A stretch of DNA of 64,000 nt from Yoonia litorea (lineage in GTDB: Bacteria > Pseudomonadota > Alphaproteobacteria > Rhodobacterales > Rhodobacteraceae). The notes beneath the pieces were generated by a model that did not search any database, had not been told where the DNA came from, and was given only the letters and a program-made list of their open reading frames with translations. The stretch is taken from the NCBI RefSeq assembly GCF_900114675.1, contig NZ_FOZM01000003.1, forward strand, positions 372,001 through 436,000. Reading direction: 5' to 3'. Positions 7,741 through 16,361 of the stretch are shown here, one piece after another (the first letter of the stretch is position 1; each line of letters opens with the position of its first letter). The translations under genes and the position numbers were made by a program.

Positions 7741-10146
7741 CTAAATTGCGTTGACACCGGCCGATTGCATCAGCCTTGCTGCCTCTTCTTCGATCATGCG
7801 GTCCTGCGCAGCACCGGCAACCGGAATACGCCCCATTTCCAGAAACATCGGGAAGGACAGCGGCGAAACACGGTCGAGGGGCATATGGTCGATCCGCCCT
7901 GCCGTGCGTGACAGCATCTCTTCGATCCGTCCAAAATCCACCAGACCGCGCATGGCCTCTTCCTTGGTAATCCTGAGCATGAGGTGATCGGGGTCATACT
8001 TCGACAAGGTGTCATAAAGAATATCCGAGGAAAACGTGGCCTGCTTTCCCGATTTCCGACTTTGCGGCAAGTTCCTTTCGATGAGACCCGCGATCGTGGC
8101 GGCGCCGCGGAACGTCTTTTTCATCACGGCATTTCCGGACAGCCACGTCTCGAAATCATCCCTGAGATTGCTGCCATCAAAAAGCGGTGCAGGGTCGGTG
8201 ACCGGATCAAGCCCCCAGATCAGCGTGGCATAATCGGTCGCCACAAACCCAAGCGGGTGAAGACCCACTTCCTCCATCCGTTGGGTCATCAGCATGCCCA
8301 GCGTCTGCATCGCATTGCGGCCTGCAAACCCGTAGGCGCAGATATGGTGCCTGCCTTCATGTGGGAAGGTTTCGACAAGGATACGGTCAGCCTCGGGCAG
8401 TTTTGAAACCTCACGCTGCAAGGTAAGCCACTCTGCCGTGTGCCGTGGAAGTTCCGGCCAGTTCGGTTGTTCAAACATCCGCAAGATACGGTGCGACAGC
8501 TGCGTGCTATTGGCAAACTTCGTGCCCATGAAGGTCGCGATCTTGGGCGTCTTGTCAGAGCGGCGCGAGACCTCGACCGTCATTTCCTTCAGCCCCTCAT
8601 ACCGGACGACCTGTCCGCCGATCAGAAAGGTGTCGCCGGGAGTAAGAGTGGCGGCAAAGGCTTCTTCGACTTCGCCAAGGGGTTTGAAGTTACCCCGCAG
8701 ACGGACCTTCAGCGTGTCCGTGTCCTGAATCGTGCCGATGTTCATGCGGATGCGTTGCGCCGCGCGTGGGTCACGCAGTTGCCACTGTCCGTCAGGGCGT
8801 TGCAGCAACCGTTTCCATTTATCGTAGGCGCGCAGGGCGTAGCCGCCTGTCGCGCAGAAATCCAGACAGTCGTCAAAGGCTGCGCGGCTCAGCGTCCTGT
8901 AGGCACCGACGGTGCGGATTTCTTCAAACAGATCGTCTTCGTCGAATGGGCCTGCGCAGGCGCGGATCAGGATATGCTGACAGAGAACGTCTTTCGGTCC
9001 ATCGCCTTTGGGGTCGCCGTCCAGATCTCGTTCCTTGACCGCTTCAAGGGCCGCAACGCACTCAACAACTTCAAAACGATTGGCCGGAACCAGAAGCGCT
9101 TTGGAGGGTGCGTTATAGCGGTGGTTGGCGCGACCGATGCGTTGAATCAGGCGCTTGACGTTCTTGGGTGCGCCGACCTGAATGACCAGATCGACGTCGC
9201 CCCAGTCAATGCCAAGATCGAGCGACCCTGTGCAGACGATTGCACGCAAATCACCCGCGACCATGGCCGCCTCGACGCGTTCACGCTGTTCGCGGGCAAG
9301 GCTGCCGTGGTGAATGCCGATTGGCAGGTCGTCGGTATTGGCAAGCCAGAGCTTATGAAAGAAGATCTCGGCCTGCGCGCGCGTGTTATGAAAGATGAGG
9401 GTGGTCGTGTGTTTCTTCACTTCCTCAAGGACGGCGGGAATGGCGTAGCCTGCACCACCACCGGCCCAAGGCGGATTTTCCTCGGTCACGAGCATCGCAA
9501 TATCCGGATCAGGTCCGGGATCGGCATGGATGATCGCGCAAGGGTCAGGGTGTCTGGCCAGTTCGTTTGCGATGGCGGCAGGGTCCTCAACCGTTGCTGA
9601 CAGACCGACACGCCGCATCTGTGGCGCAAGACTTTGCAACCTGCTGAGGCAGAGCATCAACTGATCGCCGCGCTTGCTTTCCGAAAGGGCGTGGATTTCA
9701 TCGACCACGACCCGTTGCAGACTGCCAAAAATGCGCGGCGCGTCCTCGTAGGATAAGAGTAGCGCGAGGGATTCAGGCGTGGTTAGCAGGATATGGGGCG
9801 GGTCAGCGCGTTGGCGGCGTTTCTGAGTGTAGGAGGTATCGCCGGTGCGGTCCTCGATCCGGATGGGCAGACCCATCTCCTCCACAGGTGTTCTCAGGTT
9901 GCGTTTGATATCAGCAGCCAGTGCCTTGAGAGGTGAGACATAGAGCGTGTGCAACCCCTCGTGACCGCCGCCCGCAAGGGCCGCAAGCGTGGGCAGGAAA
10001 CCCGCGAGTGTTTTTCCGCCGCCTGTCGGTGCGATCAACAGAAGTGCCGGATCATCGGCGCGGTCCAGCATGTCCTGCTGGTGCGGGTGTATCTCCCAGC
10101 CGCGTTTGGCGAACCAGTCTTGGAAAATCGGGGGCAGGGCGTTCAT
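7741..10146 (-). CDS. Ligase-associated DNA damage response DEXH box helicase (Lhr-like)
   Basis: An 801-residue superfamily 2 helicase. Walker A is APTGGGKT at 39-46, motif II DEIH is near 149, SAT is motif III, and motif VI is QRIGRANHR. The C-terminal half carries the Lhr-type winged-helix and associated domains. Length and order match the ligase-associated DEXH helicases that pair with PdeM. It probably unwinds or remodels damaged DNA; the exact substrate is not shown by sequence. It is co-directional with the dehydrogenase gene upstream (31-bp gap) and pdeM downstream (37-bp gap), so the three may be one operon. No strong Shine-Dalgarno sequence precedes the ATG. Confidence 0.92.
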   Translation of the reverse strand: MNALPPIFQDWFAKRGWEIHPHQQDMLDRADDPALLLIAPTGGGKTLAGFLPTLAALAGGGHEGLHTLYVSPLKALAADIKRNLRTPVEEMGLPIRIEDRTGDTSYTQKRRQRADPPHILLTTPESLALLLSYEDAPRIFGSLQRVVVDEIHALSESKRGDQLMLCLSRLQSLAPQMRRVGLSATVEDPAAIANELARHPDPCAIIHADPGPDPDIAMLVTEENPPWAGGGAGYAIPAVLEEVKKHTTTLIFHNTRAQAEIFFHKLWLANTDDLPIGIHHGSLAREQRERVEAAMVAGDLRAIVCTGSLDLGIDWGDVDLVIQVGAPKNVKRLIQRIGRANHRYNAPSKALLVPANRFEVVECVAALEAVKERDLDGDPKGDGPKDVLCQHILIRACAGPFDEDDLFEEIRTVGAYRTLSRAAFDDCLDFCATGGYALRAYDKWKRLLQRPDGQWQLRDPRAAQRIRMNIGTIQDTDTLKVRLRGNFKPLGEVEEAFAATLTPGDTFLIGGQVVRYEGLKEMTVEVSRRSDKTPKIATFMGTKFANSTQLSHRILRMFEQPNWPELPRHTAEWLTLQREVSKLPEADRILVETFPHEGRHHICAYGFAGRNAMQTLGMLMTQRMEEVGLHPLGFVATDYATLIWGLDPVTDPAPLFDGSNLRDDFETWLSGNAVMKKTFRGAATIAGLIERNLPQSRKSGKQATFSSDILYDTLSKYDPDHLMLRITKEEAMRGLVDFGRIEEMLSRTAGRIDHMPLDRVSPLSFPMFLEMGRIPVAGAAQDRMIEEEAARLMQSAGVNAI

Positions 10147-10177
10147 GGGGGTAAAGGTGCGGCTGGTATGCAGGGCG

Positions 10178-10972
10178 TCAAGGCACTGGTGGCTTGGGGC
10201 GCGGGGTTAGTTGTCTGATGGCGTCCTGAACAGCGCGGGGAAGTGTCGTATCGGCCGCGCCAGCGATATCCAGGGCTGCGGCGACGTCTTTGAAGAGGAT
10301 ACCGATGCTGTTGTCTTCGCTGTAGCCGTCTCTTGCAAATTCGATCTCGTCAAAACCGGACGCCAGCCAGTTCTGCCCCGAGGCTGCGTTGATTAACGCA
10401 AGCAGCTTGCCTTCATCGACGCCTTGCGCGTCCGCCCAGTCCAGCACCAGTCGGGTCATCGCCGTATGAGAGGCGGCAAGCAGGTTGTTGAGCACCTTGG
10501 CAGTCATGCCCGCCCCGTAGTCGCCCATATGGTGGATTTCGCTGCCCATCGCCGCAAGCGCCGTTTGCACCTGATCTGCCGGACCGCCGGTCATGAAGGT
10601 CAGCGTGCCTGCGTCCGCCTTGACCTGTGCCCCTGACATCGGCGCGTCGATCAATGCGATATGTCCCGGCATGCGACCACGCAGACCTTTGACGTAACGA
10701 GGTGAAAGCGTGGAGCTGATCACGACCCGCTGCAGGGCTGATGCCCGCGTGACAAGTGCCTGATCGTCAAACAAGACCGCGTCGGTTTCGTCTGTGTCAC
10801 GAACGACAGTGATCAACGTTTCCAGACCGTCGGCAAAGGCATGAATATCCCGCCCGACCCCTTCGATCTGCCGAATATCAAACCCGCGCGCATCGAAACC
10901 TGCCCTGCGCAGATTGGTCAGCATCCCGAACCCCATGCGTCCGCAACCGGCCACGCCGATGATCCCTGTCAT
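10178..10972 (-). CDS. NAD(P)-dependent beta-hydroxyacid dehydrogenase (3-hydroxyisobutyrate dehydrogenase family)
   Basis: A 264-residue oxidoreductase. The N-terminal Rossmann motif GVAGCGRMGFGM starts near residue 5. The family segment DAPMSGAQVKADAGTL carries the catalytic-site serine-glycine, and NNLLAA contributes the conserved asparagine next to a lysine (AKVLNN). The start ATG at 10972 has GGGAGG 6 nt upstream; an ORF start 30 bp earlier has no support. Substrate unknown: 3-hydroxyisobutyrate, tartronate semialdehyde and related acids are all possible. It lies 31 bp upstream of the helicase gene on the same strand and 71 bp from the Tad-linked ATPase gene. Its link with DNA repair is unclear. 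Confidence 0.8.
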   Translation of the reverse strand: MTGIIGVAGCGRMGFGMLTNLRRAGFDARGFDIRQIEGVGRDIHAFADGLETLITVVRDTDETDAVLFDDQALVTRASALQRVVISSTLSPRYVKGLRGRMPGHIALIDAPMSGAQVKADAGTLTFMTGGPADQVQTALAAMGSEIHHMGDYGAGMTAKVLNNLLAASHTAMTRLVLDWADAQGVDEGKLLALINAASGQNWLASGFDEIEFARDGYSEDNSIGILFKDVAAALDIAGAADTTLPRAVQDAIRQLTPRPKPPVP

Positions 10973-11043
10973 GCTGTCCTCCCACGAAAAAGGGCTCCGC
11001 ACAGCCTAGTGCGAAGCCCCGATAATGAGAATGGCAAAGCGCC

Positions 11044-12354
11044 CTAGCGGACGATCTCTTCTTCTTTGACGAACATGTTGGCCCAGGCGCGGTCCACCAG
11101 TTCCGGCGACATCTGATAAGGGATGCCTTCGAATTCACAGATTGAGATCATCTGGTCGATCAGGAAGATCGGCTGGTAGTTCGCATAGACGTTGTCGATC
11201 TCTGGGTAGCGGACGTTCAGCAGATGCACGAGCGTGTCTTCGTCGAGCGGCATTTTGCGCTTGCGGGCAACCATGGCGAAGATTTTGAGGTAGTCTTCCT
11301 GATTTGGACCGTCGATCTTGATCTTGTAGAAAATACGACGCAGGGCCGCTTTATCGAAGATCGCATTGGGGTGGAAGTTGGTCGAGAAAACCACCAGCGT
11401 GTCAAATGGCACCTCAAATTTCTCGCCCGATTGCAGGGCAAGGATATCCTTGTTTTCTTCCAGCGGAACAATCCAGCGGTTCACAAGGGTCTGCGGCGGT
11501 TCCTGCTGACGGCCAAGGTCGTCCACGATAAAGATGCCGCCGGTCGACTTCAGCTGCAACGGGGCCTGATAGGTGCGGGCTGTCGGGTTGTAGACAAGAT
11601 CAAGCATCGACAGCGAGAGTTCACCACCGGTGATCACTGTCGGACGTTCGCAGCGGACATAGCGCGTATCGAACCGGCCTGACGTGCGACGCAGGCTTGT
11701 GGGGTCGTCAACATCATCCTCGGCCGCGCTGTGCACGATCGGGTCGTAAACCGTGATCACCTGACCGGAGTATTCAATTGCGCGGGGCACATAGATCTTG
11801 TCACCCAGCGCGTCGCGAATACCGTTGGAAATCGAGGATTTACCATTCCCCGGAGGGCCATACATCAAGATCGAGCGACCTGCGCTGACAGCAGGCCCAA
11901 GGTTGGACAACAAATCCTCTGGCAGGACAAGGTGACCCATCGCGGTTTCAAGCTGGTCACGTGTGATCTGGATATTGCGGATCGACTGTCGCTGAATTTG
12001 CTGGCGGTAGATTTCCAGCGGGACCGGCATCGCGCCGTAGTATTCGGACTGTCCAAGCGCATCGAGGGCGCGCGCACGACCGGCATCGGTCAACTGGTAT
12101 CCCATTTCGTTGCCGCTGTTTGCGTTCAATGTGCCTGTCGCCTCAAGCAGGAGCTGGCCGCGTGCGAGGTCAACAAGCTCTTGCGTGACAGGGATCGGCA
12201 GGCAGATCGCCTTGCTGATTGTGGACACCAGATCAAGGTTCATCCGGAACATCGTCTTGATCAGAATATCCCGCATCATCGCTGTGGGCAGCAGCATACC
12301 TTCAAGCCCGCGCGGTGCTGGAGGTGCCGTGACGCCTGATGTTTGCATGTTCAT
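11044..12354 (-). CDS. AAA+ ATPase at the distal end of the Tad locus
   Basis: A 436-residue protein. The N-terminal 150 residues look helical, with a possible winged-helix segment (GNEMGYQLTDAGRARALDAL). The AAA domain follows, with Walker A GPPGNGKS at 166-173, a Walker B-like segment GGIFIVDDLGRQ, a sensor-like VVFSTNFHPNAIF and an arginine pair ALRRIFYKI. It is not the pilus motor, which is CpaF. It lies 114 bp after cpaA, on the same strand as the pilus genes, suggesting a role in pilus control or assembly. That role is inferred. The start ATG 12354 is chosen for its MNMQTSG beginning; a TTG at 12372 is possible, and neither has a strong ribosome site. Confidence 0.8.
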   Translation of the reverse strand: MNMQTSGVTAPPAPRGLEGMLLPTAMMRDILIKTMFRMNLDLVSTISKAICLPIPVTQELVDLARGQLLLEATGTLNANSGNEMGYQLTDAGRARALDALGQSEYYGAMPVPLEIYRQQIQRQSIRNIQITRDQLETAMGHLVLPEDLLSNLGPAVSAGRSILMYGPPGNGKSSISNGIRDALGDKIYVPRAIEYSGQVITVYDPIVHSAAEDDVDDPTSLRRTSGRFDTRYVRCERPTVITGGELSLSMLDLVYNPTARTYQAPLQLKSTGGIFIVDDLGRQQEPPQTLVNRWIVPLEENKDILALQSGEKFEVPFDTLVVFSTNFHPNAIFDKAALRRIFYKIKIDGPNQEDYLKIFAMVARKRKMPLDEDTLVHLLNVRYPEIDNVYANYQPIFLIDQMISICEFEGIPYQMSPELVDRAWANMFVKEEEIVR

Positions 12355-12468
12355 AGTGTGTCTGCCATCCAATCAAATCGTTCGAATGTCACCTAAAGGG
12401 ACACTTCGCGTATATACTACCTGCTTTTGTGGCGAAATAGTGAACAAAGCCGCGCCAAGCCGTGGCGA

Positions 12469-12957
12469 TCAATCAAAAACTGCAAGTGCCAAATAAAAGG
12501 TCAGAGTCATGCCCAGCGGTAGCCCTTTTGGAAAATAGCGGCCTGCATGCCAGCTTTTCCACTCAGGCGCGAAATTCCGCAGGCCGGTGAAACGAAAGAG
12601 GCTATGCACCGCGAGCGATGCGACCAGAACCAGCGCAAAAATGATCATCACAAGTGTGAGGTCGCCCAAGACAAAGTAGGGGGCCATCACGGCGATCATC
12701 TTGGCATCACCACCGCCCATCGCGCCAGCAGCCCAGAACAGCATCCCGATGGCAAGCATCACCGGAAAATGCAGCCACTGCCACAGGTACATTTCCAGCC
12801 CGAAAGCGAAGGGTCCAAGGATCACGAAAGGCAGGGCGAGAACGATCACCGACCGATTGGTGATCTTCATGGCACGCATGTCGTTCCACGCGATGTAGAG
12901 CGTGATTGGCAAAACAGCCGGCAGGAACCAGATCGCGGCCTCAGCCGTCATGCCCAT
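12469..12957 (-). CDS. cpaA: Prepilin peptidase CpaA (A24 family)
   Basis: This is the inner-membrane aspartyl protease that cleaves the leader of Flp pilin. The 162-residue protein is mostly membrane helices. Both catalytic aspartates are visible: D26 in AWNDMRAMKITN and D84 in GAMGGGDAKM, the GxGD motif. There is no N-methylase domain, as usual for the short TadV/CpaA type. The start ATG at 12957 comes 1 nt after the stop of the upstream TPR gene, so translation is probably coupled. Its likely substrate, flp, lies 10 kb upstream on the same strand. Confidence 0.92.
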   Translation of the reverse strand: MGMTAEAAIWFLPAVLPITLYIAWNDMRAMKITNRSVIVLALPFVILGPFAFGLEMYLWQWLHFPVMLAIGMLFWAAGAMGGGDAKMIAVMAPYFVLGDLTLVMIIFALVLVASLAVHSLFRFTGLRNFAPEWKSWHAGRYFPKGLPLGMTLTFYLALAVFD

Positions 12958-12958
12958 G

Positions 12959-13813
12959 TCAGTTGACGACGTTGTTTTCGAGTGCTTCGAGCGCGCGGGT
13001 TGCCTCTTCGAAGAACTGCGGATGCGTGTCGATCGCGTCAACCAGCAGGGATTTTCCGATCGTGATGTCGTTTTGCTTGATCGCGGTCAGTGCCATTGTG
13101 TGCAAAAGCTGTGCCCGCTCGATTTGGGTCATTGGAATGACGGGGAGGGCGTAGTTCCGCTGCGCCCCACGCGCGAGGACCAGATTGTTCTTTGCGGTGA
13201 AGAGATTGCTGTCAAAGCGCAGCGCGTCGATGAACAGGCGTTCCGCGTCTGCATATTCCCCGCGCGTCAGCTTGGAGAAGCCCCAGTTGTTGTAGACTGA
13301 CGCCGGACGCGTGGTCAGCCCCACAGCCGTTTCATAGAAGCTGTCAGCCTTGCTCCATTGTTGGCGGCTGTCAGCGACCATGGCTTCAAGACGGTAGCGG
13401 TTGAATGTCTCGAATGTGGGCGGGATCGTGTTCAGTGTCGCCGCAGCATCATCCCACTGGTTGGTCCGCACATAAGCCCCTGCGAGTTCAACCAGATCGT
13501 TGTTGTCGGATTCCTCATTTGCGACGACGGTCTGCCAAGCGGCGATGCCTTCGGTCGGACGACCCGCACGGATCAATGATTGCGCAAGGCCACGTTGAAG
13601 GTCGATCCGTCCGGGGTCATTCGCGTTCGCGTTGGCGAAATAGCGGACAGCCTCGTCAGCATCCGCGACGGTCAGCATCACGTCGTTGAGGTTTGTCTCG
13701 TCGATAACATTGATGTCTGCGAGAGCTTCCTGAACCTGTTCTTCGCTAGACTGCTCGCACGCGGACAGCGCGATCACAGCCGCGCTCAGCGTCACAATAA
13801 TGGGATGGCGCAT
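12959..13813 (-). CDS. TPR-repeat lipoprotein of the Tad locus
   Basis: A 284-residue protein with a lipoprotein signal (lipobox LSAC, Cys 19), so anchored in the inner or outer membrane facing the periplasm. Several TPR-like helical repeats are visible, for example RAGRPTEGIAAWQTVV, RTNQWDDAAATLN, and TRGEYADAERLFIDAL with the following segment. Tad loci usually have one TPR protein, TadD, that acts like a pilotin or assembly factor. This is a second, longer one placed between tadD and cpaA. A GAGG lies about 10 nt before the ATG. Its exact role is not known. Confidence 0.82.
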   Translation of the reverse strand: MRHPIIVTLSAAVIALSACEQSSEEQVQEALADINVIDETNLNDVMLTVADADEAVRYFANANANDPGRIDLQRGLAQSLIRAGRPTEGIAAWQTVVANEESDNNDLVELAGAYVRTNQWDDAAATLNTIPPTFETFNRYRLEAMVADSRQQWSKADSFYETAVGLTTRPASVYNNWGFSKLTRGEYADAERLFIDALRFDSNLFTAKNNLVLARGAQRNYALPVIPMTQIERAQLLHTMALTAIKQNDITIGKSLLVDAIDTHPQFFEEATRALEALENNVVN

Positions 13814-13840
13814 CGTTCTGCGTCCTCTTGCTGCTCTTGC

Positions 13841-14401
13841 CTATAACGGTTCCGACGTCAGCACGAAATCACCTGGGCCCCGCCGGATCAGATTGAAATT
13901 CTGATTTTCTTGAGGCTCATTATTGCCTGTATTTTCCAATTTTGCGAGCGCTAAGCGCAGGTTCTCGCGGATTTCATCGGAATTTCCGTTGTCAGCGGCG
14001 AAAGCCCGCTGAAATACCTGACTGGCTTCTGCCACTTGCCCACGTTCCATGAGCACGACACCCAGATTGTTCCATGCAGGCGGGAAGGTGGGGTCCTCTT
14101 CGACAGCGCGCCGCAACCAACGTTCGGCCTGCCCCAACCGCCCGAGACTGAGGTTGGCAGAGCCGATGGCCGACAGGGTATCGACATTGATCCCTTGTTG
14201 CACAGCGGCGCGGTTATAGGCCTGCAGCGCCAGTTCGTACTCGCCTGCCGCCATAAGCCGATGACCGACAAGAAGACCATCAATGTCGCTTTCACCAGCC
14301 ACGCCCGGGGCAAACACACCATCTGTCCCATTGCCTCGGCTGCTGTCTGCACAAGCCGAGAGCAACAGCCCCGTGAGGACAACAAATGCTGTTGTCCGCA
14401 T
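13841..14401 (-). CDS. tadD: TPR lipoprotein TadD
   Basis: A 186-residue lipoprotein (lipobox LLSAC, Cys 17) with TPR repeats, for example the segments MAAGEYELALQAYNRAA and LGRLGQAERWLRRAVEEDP, then PAWNNLGVVLMERGQVAEA. TadD is needed for Flp pilus assembly and is thought to help secretin or pilus biogenesis. The sequence at the junction with tadC reads TAA GTG ATG, so the start may be GTG 14404 or ATG 14401. No separate ribosome site is visible, which suggests translational coupling to tadC. A TPR gene follows after 27 bp. Confidence 0.87.
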   Translation of the reverse strand: MRTTAFVVLTGLLLSACADSSRGNGTDGVFAPGVAGESDIDGLLVGHRLMAAGEYELALQAYNRAAVQQGINVDTLSAIGSANLSLGRLGQAERWLRRAVEEDPTFPPAWNNLGVVLMERGQVAEASQVFQRAFAADNGNSDEIRENLRLALAKLENTGNNEPQENQNFNLIRRGPGDFVLTSEPL

Positions 14402-14404
14402 CAC

Positions 14405-15379
14405 TTAGCGGCCGAGGTTGACCGCGATGGCGTAAATGGATGGGCCGATCAGGATCGCCATAAGTGGTGGAACCGTCAGCATCATTGTGGCGAGCGTCAT
14501 CTTTGTCGGCAGCTTGTTGGCCGCTTCCTCTGCCCGCATCACGCGCTTGTCGCGCATTTCCGATGCATAGACGCGCAGGGCATCCGCAATCGACGTACCG
14601 AACTGCTGTGACTGCACGAGCACCGTGACAAAGCTGGAGATGTCCGAGACACCACAGCGGTCGGCCATATCCTTCAGTACTGTGGTCTTGTCCTTACCGG
14701 CCTTCGTTTCCTGACTGACGATTTCATATTCTTCCGCGAGATCGGGGAAGCCGCCGCGCATTTCGCGTGCGACGCGCATGATCGCCTGATCAAGTGATTG
14801 GCCCGCTTCGACGCAGACCAGCATCATATCAAGGCTGTCAGGAAAGGCGTTGGTGATGTTTTGCTGACGTGTCTGAAGGCGACGCGTCACCCAGTAACGC
14901 GGCAGGAAGTAACCGATCCCGCCCGGAACCAGCACCCAAAGTGCGAGGTCTTGAGCGGTGACGGTGACCTGCGCCGACTGGACCATTGCATAGGCACCAC
15001 CGATGGCAAGGCCGAAAAGACCCAGTGCAAACTGCAGGAAATGGAAGATACGCACAGAGTTCTTGCTGCGGTAGCCTGCCTGAAGCAGGCGAAGCTGCAC
15101 AGCCGAATATTCTTCAGCGTTCTGGGGCTCCAGGAAGTTCGCATATTTTTCAAGCCGGTCCTTGCCTGACGCTGCACGCAGCCTGTCGCCTTTGCCTTTC
15201 TTTTTGTCATCTGCAGCGGCACTCGCCTTCAATCGGTCCAGTGGATCGACTTCCTTGCGCAACAGAACAGGCAAGGTGATCAGGATCAGAAAAACGCCAA
15301 GAAGGCCGACAACCATCAGCGGGCCGTAGGGGCCAAGGTTGTCTGTGATCAGCGTTTGGATCTGTTCTACATATTCCAT
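14405..15379 (-). CDS. tadC: Tad pilus inner-membrane platform protein TadC
   Basis: A 324-residue member of the type II secretion F family. Membrane helices lie near residues 18-38 (VVGLLGVFLILITLPVLL), two in the middle (112-170) and one at the C-terminus (MMLTVPPLMAILIGPSIYAI). The cytoplasmic F domain lies between them, with conserved DSLDMMLVCVEAGQSLDQA and QSQQFGTSIADALRV. TadB and TadC form the platform on which CpaF works. AAGGATC precedes the ATG at a good distance. The gene starts 10 bp after tadB, in the same operon. Confidence 0.93.
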   Translation of the reverse strand: MEYVEQIQTLITDNLGPYGPLMVVGLLGVFLILITLPVLLRKEVDPLDRLKASAAADDKKKGKGDRLRAASGKDRLEKYANFLEPQNAEEYSAVQLRLLQAGYRSKNSVRIFHFLQFALGLFGLAIGGAYAMVQSAQVTVTAQDLALWVLVPGGIGYFLPRYWVTRRLQTRQQNITNAFPDSLDMMLVCVEAGQSLDQAIMRVAREMRGGFPDLAEEYEIVSQETKAGKDKTTVLKDMADRCGVSDISSFVTVLVQSQQFGTSIADALRVYASEMRDKRVMRAEEAANKLPTKMTLATMMLTVPPLMAILIGPSIYAIAVNLGR

Positions 15380-15389
15380 AGGTGGATCC

Positions 15390-16355
15390 TTAGACTTTGA
15401 TATCGACGAGGGCGCGCATGACGACCAGGTTCAAGATCAGGAAGGCCAAAACGACAAGCGCCGCTGGGATGAACAGGGACGTTTCCATGACTTCATCGAA
15501 ATAGTCCGGCTTGACCACGTTGATCCCGAAAAGCGCGATGAACGGGAAGGCAGACAAGAGGTTACCTGACCATTTGGCTTCGGCAGTGATCGCGGCCACA
15601 CGGCGGAACAGGCGAAAGCGCGCGCGGATCACCTTGGCAAGACCATCGAGGATTTCAGCAAGGTTACCACCTGATGTTTGCTGGATCGTCACCGCAACAG
15701 CAAGGAAGCGCAAATCCTGATTGTCCAGACGTTCGGCCATCGCTTTGAGGGTTTCACCCATATCACGGCCATAGGCGGCTTCGTCCGAAATCATTCCCAT
15801 CTCTGTGCCCAGTGGGTCTGGAACCTCTTTGGCCACAATCGCAATGGCCGAAGAGAACGGGTGTCCCACCCGCAAAGAGCGGACCATAAGTTCCACGGCC
15901 TCGGGAAGCTGTTCGCTAAGCAGGCTCATCCGTTTGTTGGCCAGACGGCTGATCCACACGTAGACACCACCGATCCCGAAGACGATGGCCATGACGATAC
16001 GAATAGGCAGGGCAGCACCGGTAAAGACTGTCAGCAGCCCGAATGCAGCCGCCGAGATCACAACCATCAGCATCACGATCTGCACTGGCGTATAAGCGAT
16101 GTTCGCTTTCTGGGCCTTTTCCGCCAAGAGCGAGTAAATCGGAATACTCTGCGATTTCATGTGCTGCGTCATTTCCTTGCGCAGCTGGTCGAGAACCTGT
16201 TCGCGGTTCCCGCCCTTGTCGAGCATATCAAGACGGCGGTTAACCTTACCGTCCATGCTGATGGATTTGCCGAAAATCACCAGATAGGCACCTTGCACCA
16301 AGGCAAGGACCGCCACAAAGATCAGAACGTAAATGACCGGTTCGGCTGAAATCAT
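15390..16355 (-). CDS. tadB: Tad pilus inner-membrane platform protein TadB
   Basis: A 321-residue F-family protein, the partner of TadC. It has an N-terminal helix (residues 7-28), a central pair of helices around 94-135, the cytoplasmic domain with LPEAVELMVRSLRVGHPFSS and QQTSGGNLAEILDGLAKVIR, and a C-terminal helix with FIPAALVVLAFLILNLVV. GGAG lies 8 nt before the ATG. Only 6 bp separate it from cpaF upstream and 10 bp from tadC downstream. Confidence 0.94.
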   Translation of the reverse strand: MISAEPVIYVLIFVAVLALVQGAYLVIFGKSISMDGKVNRRLDMLDKGGNREQVLDQLRKEMTQHMKSQSIPIYSLLAEKAQKANIAYTPVQIVMLMVVISAAAFGLLTVFTGAALPIRIVMAIVFGIGGVYVWISRLANKRMSLLSEQLPEAVELMVRSLRVGHPFSSAIAIVAKEVPDPLGTEMGMISDEAAYGRDMGETLKAMAERLDNQDLRFLAVAVTIQQTSGGNLAEILDGLAKVIRARFRLFRRVAAITAEAKWSGNLLSAFPFIALFGINVVKPDYFDEVMETSLFIPAALVVLAFLILNLVVMRALVDIKV

Positions 16356-16361
16356 TGAATG

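Noticed and set aside
8440-9600. A 386-codon plus-strand open frame antisense to the DEXH helicase.
   Set aside because: The opposite strand codes for a conserved helicase with all motifs, and the antisense product has no domain or ribosome site.
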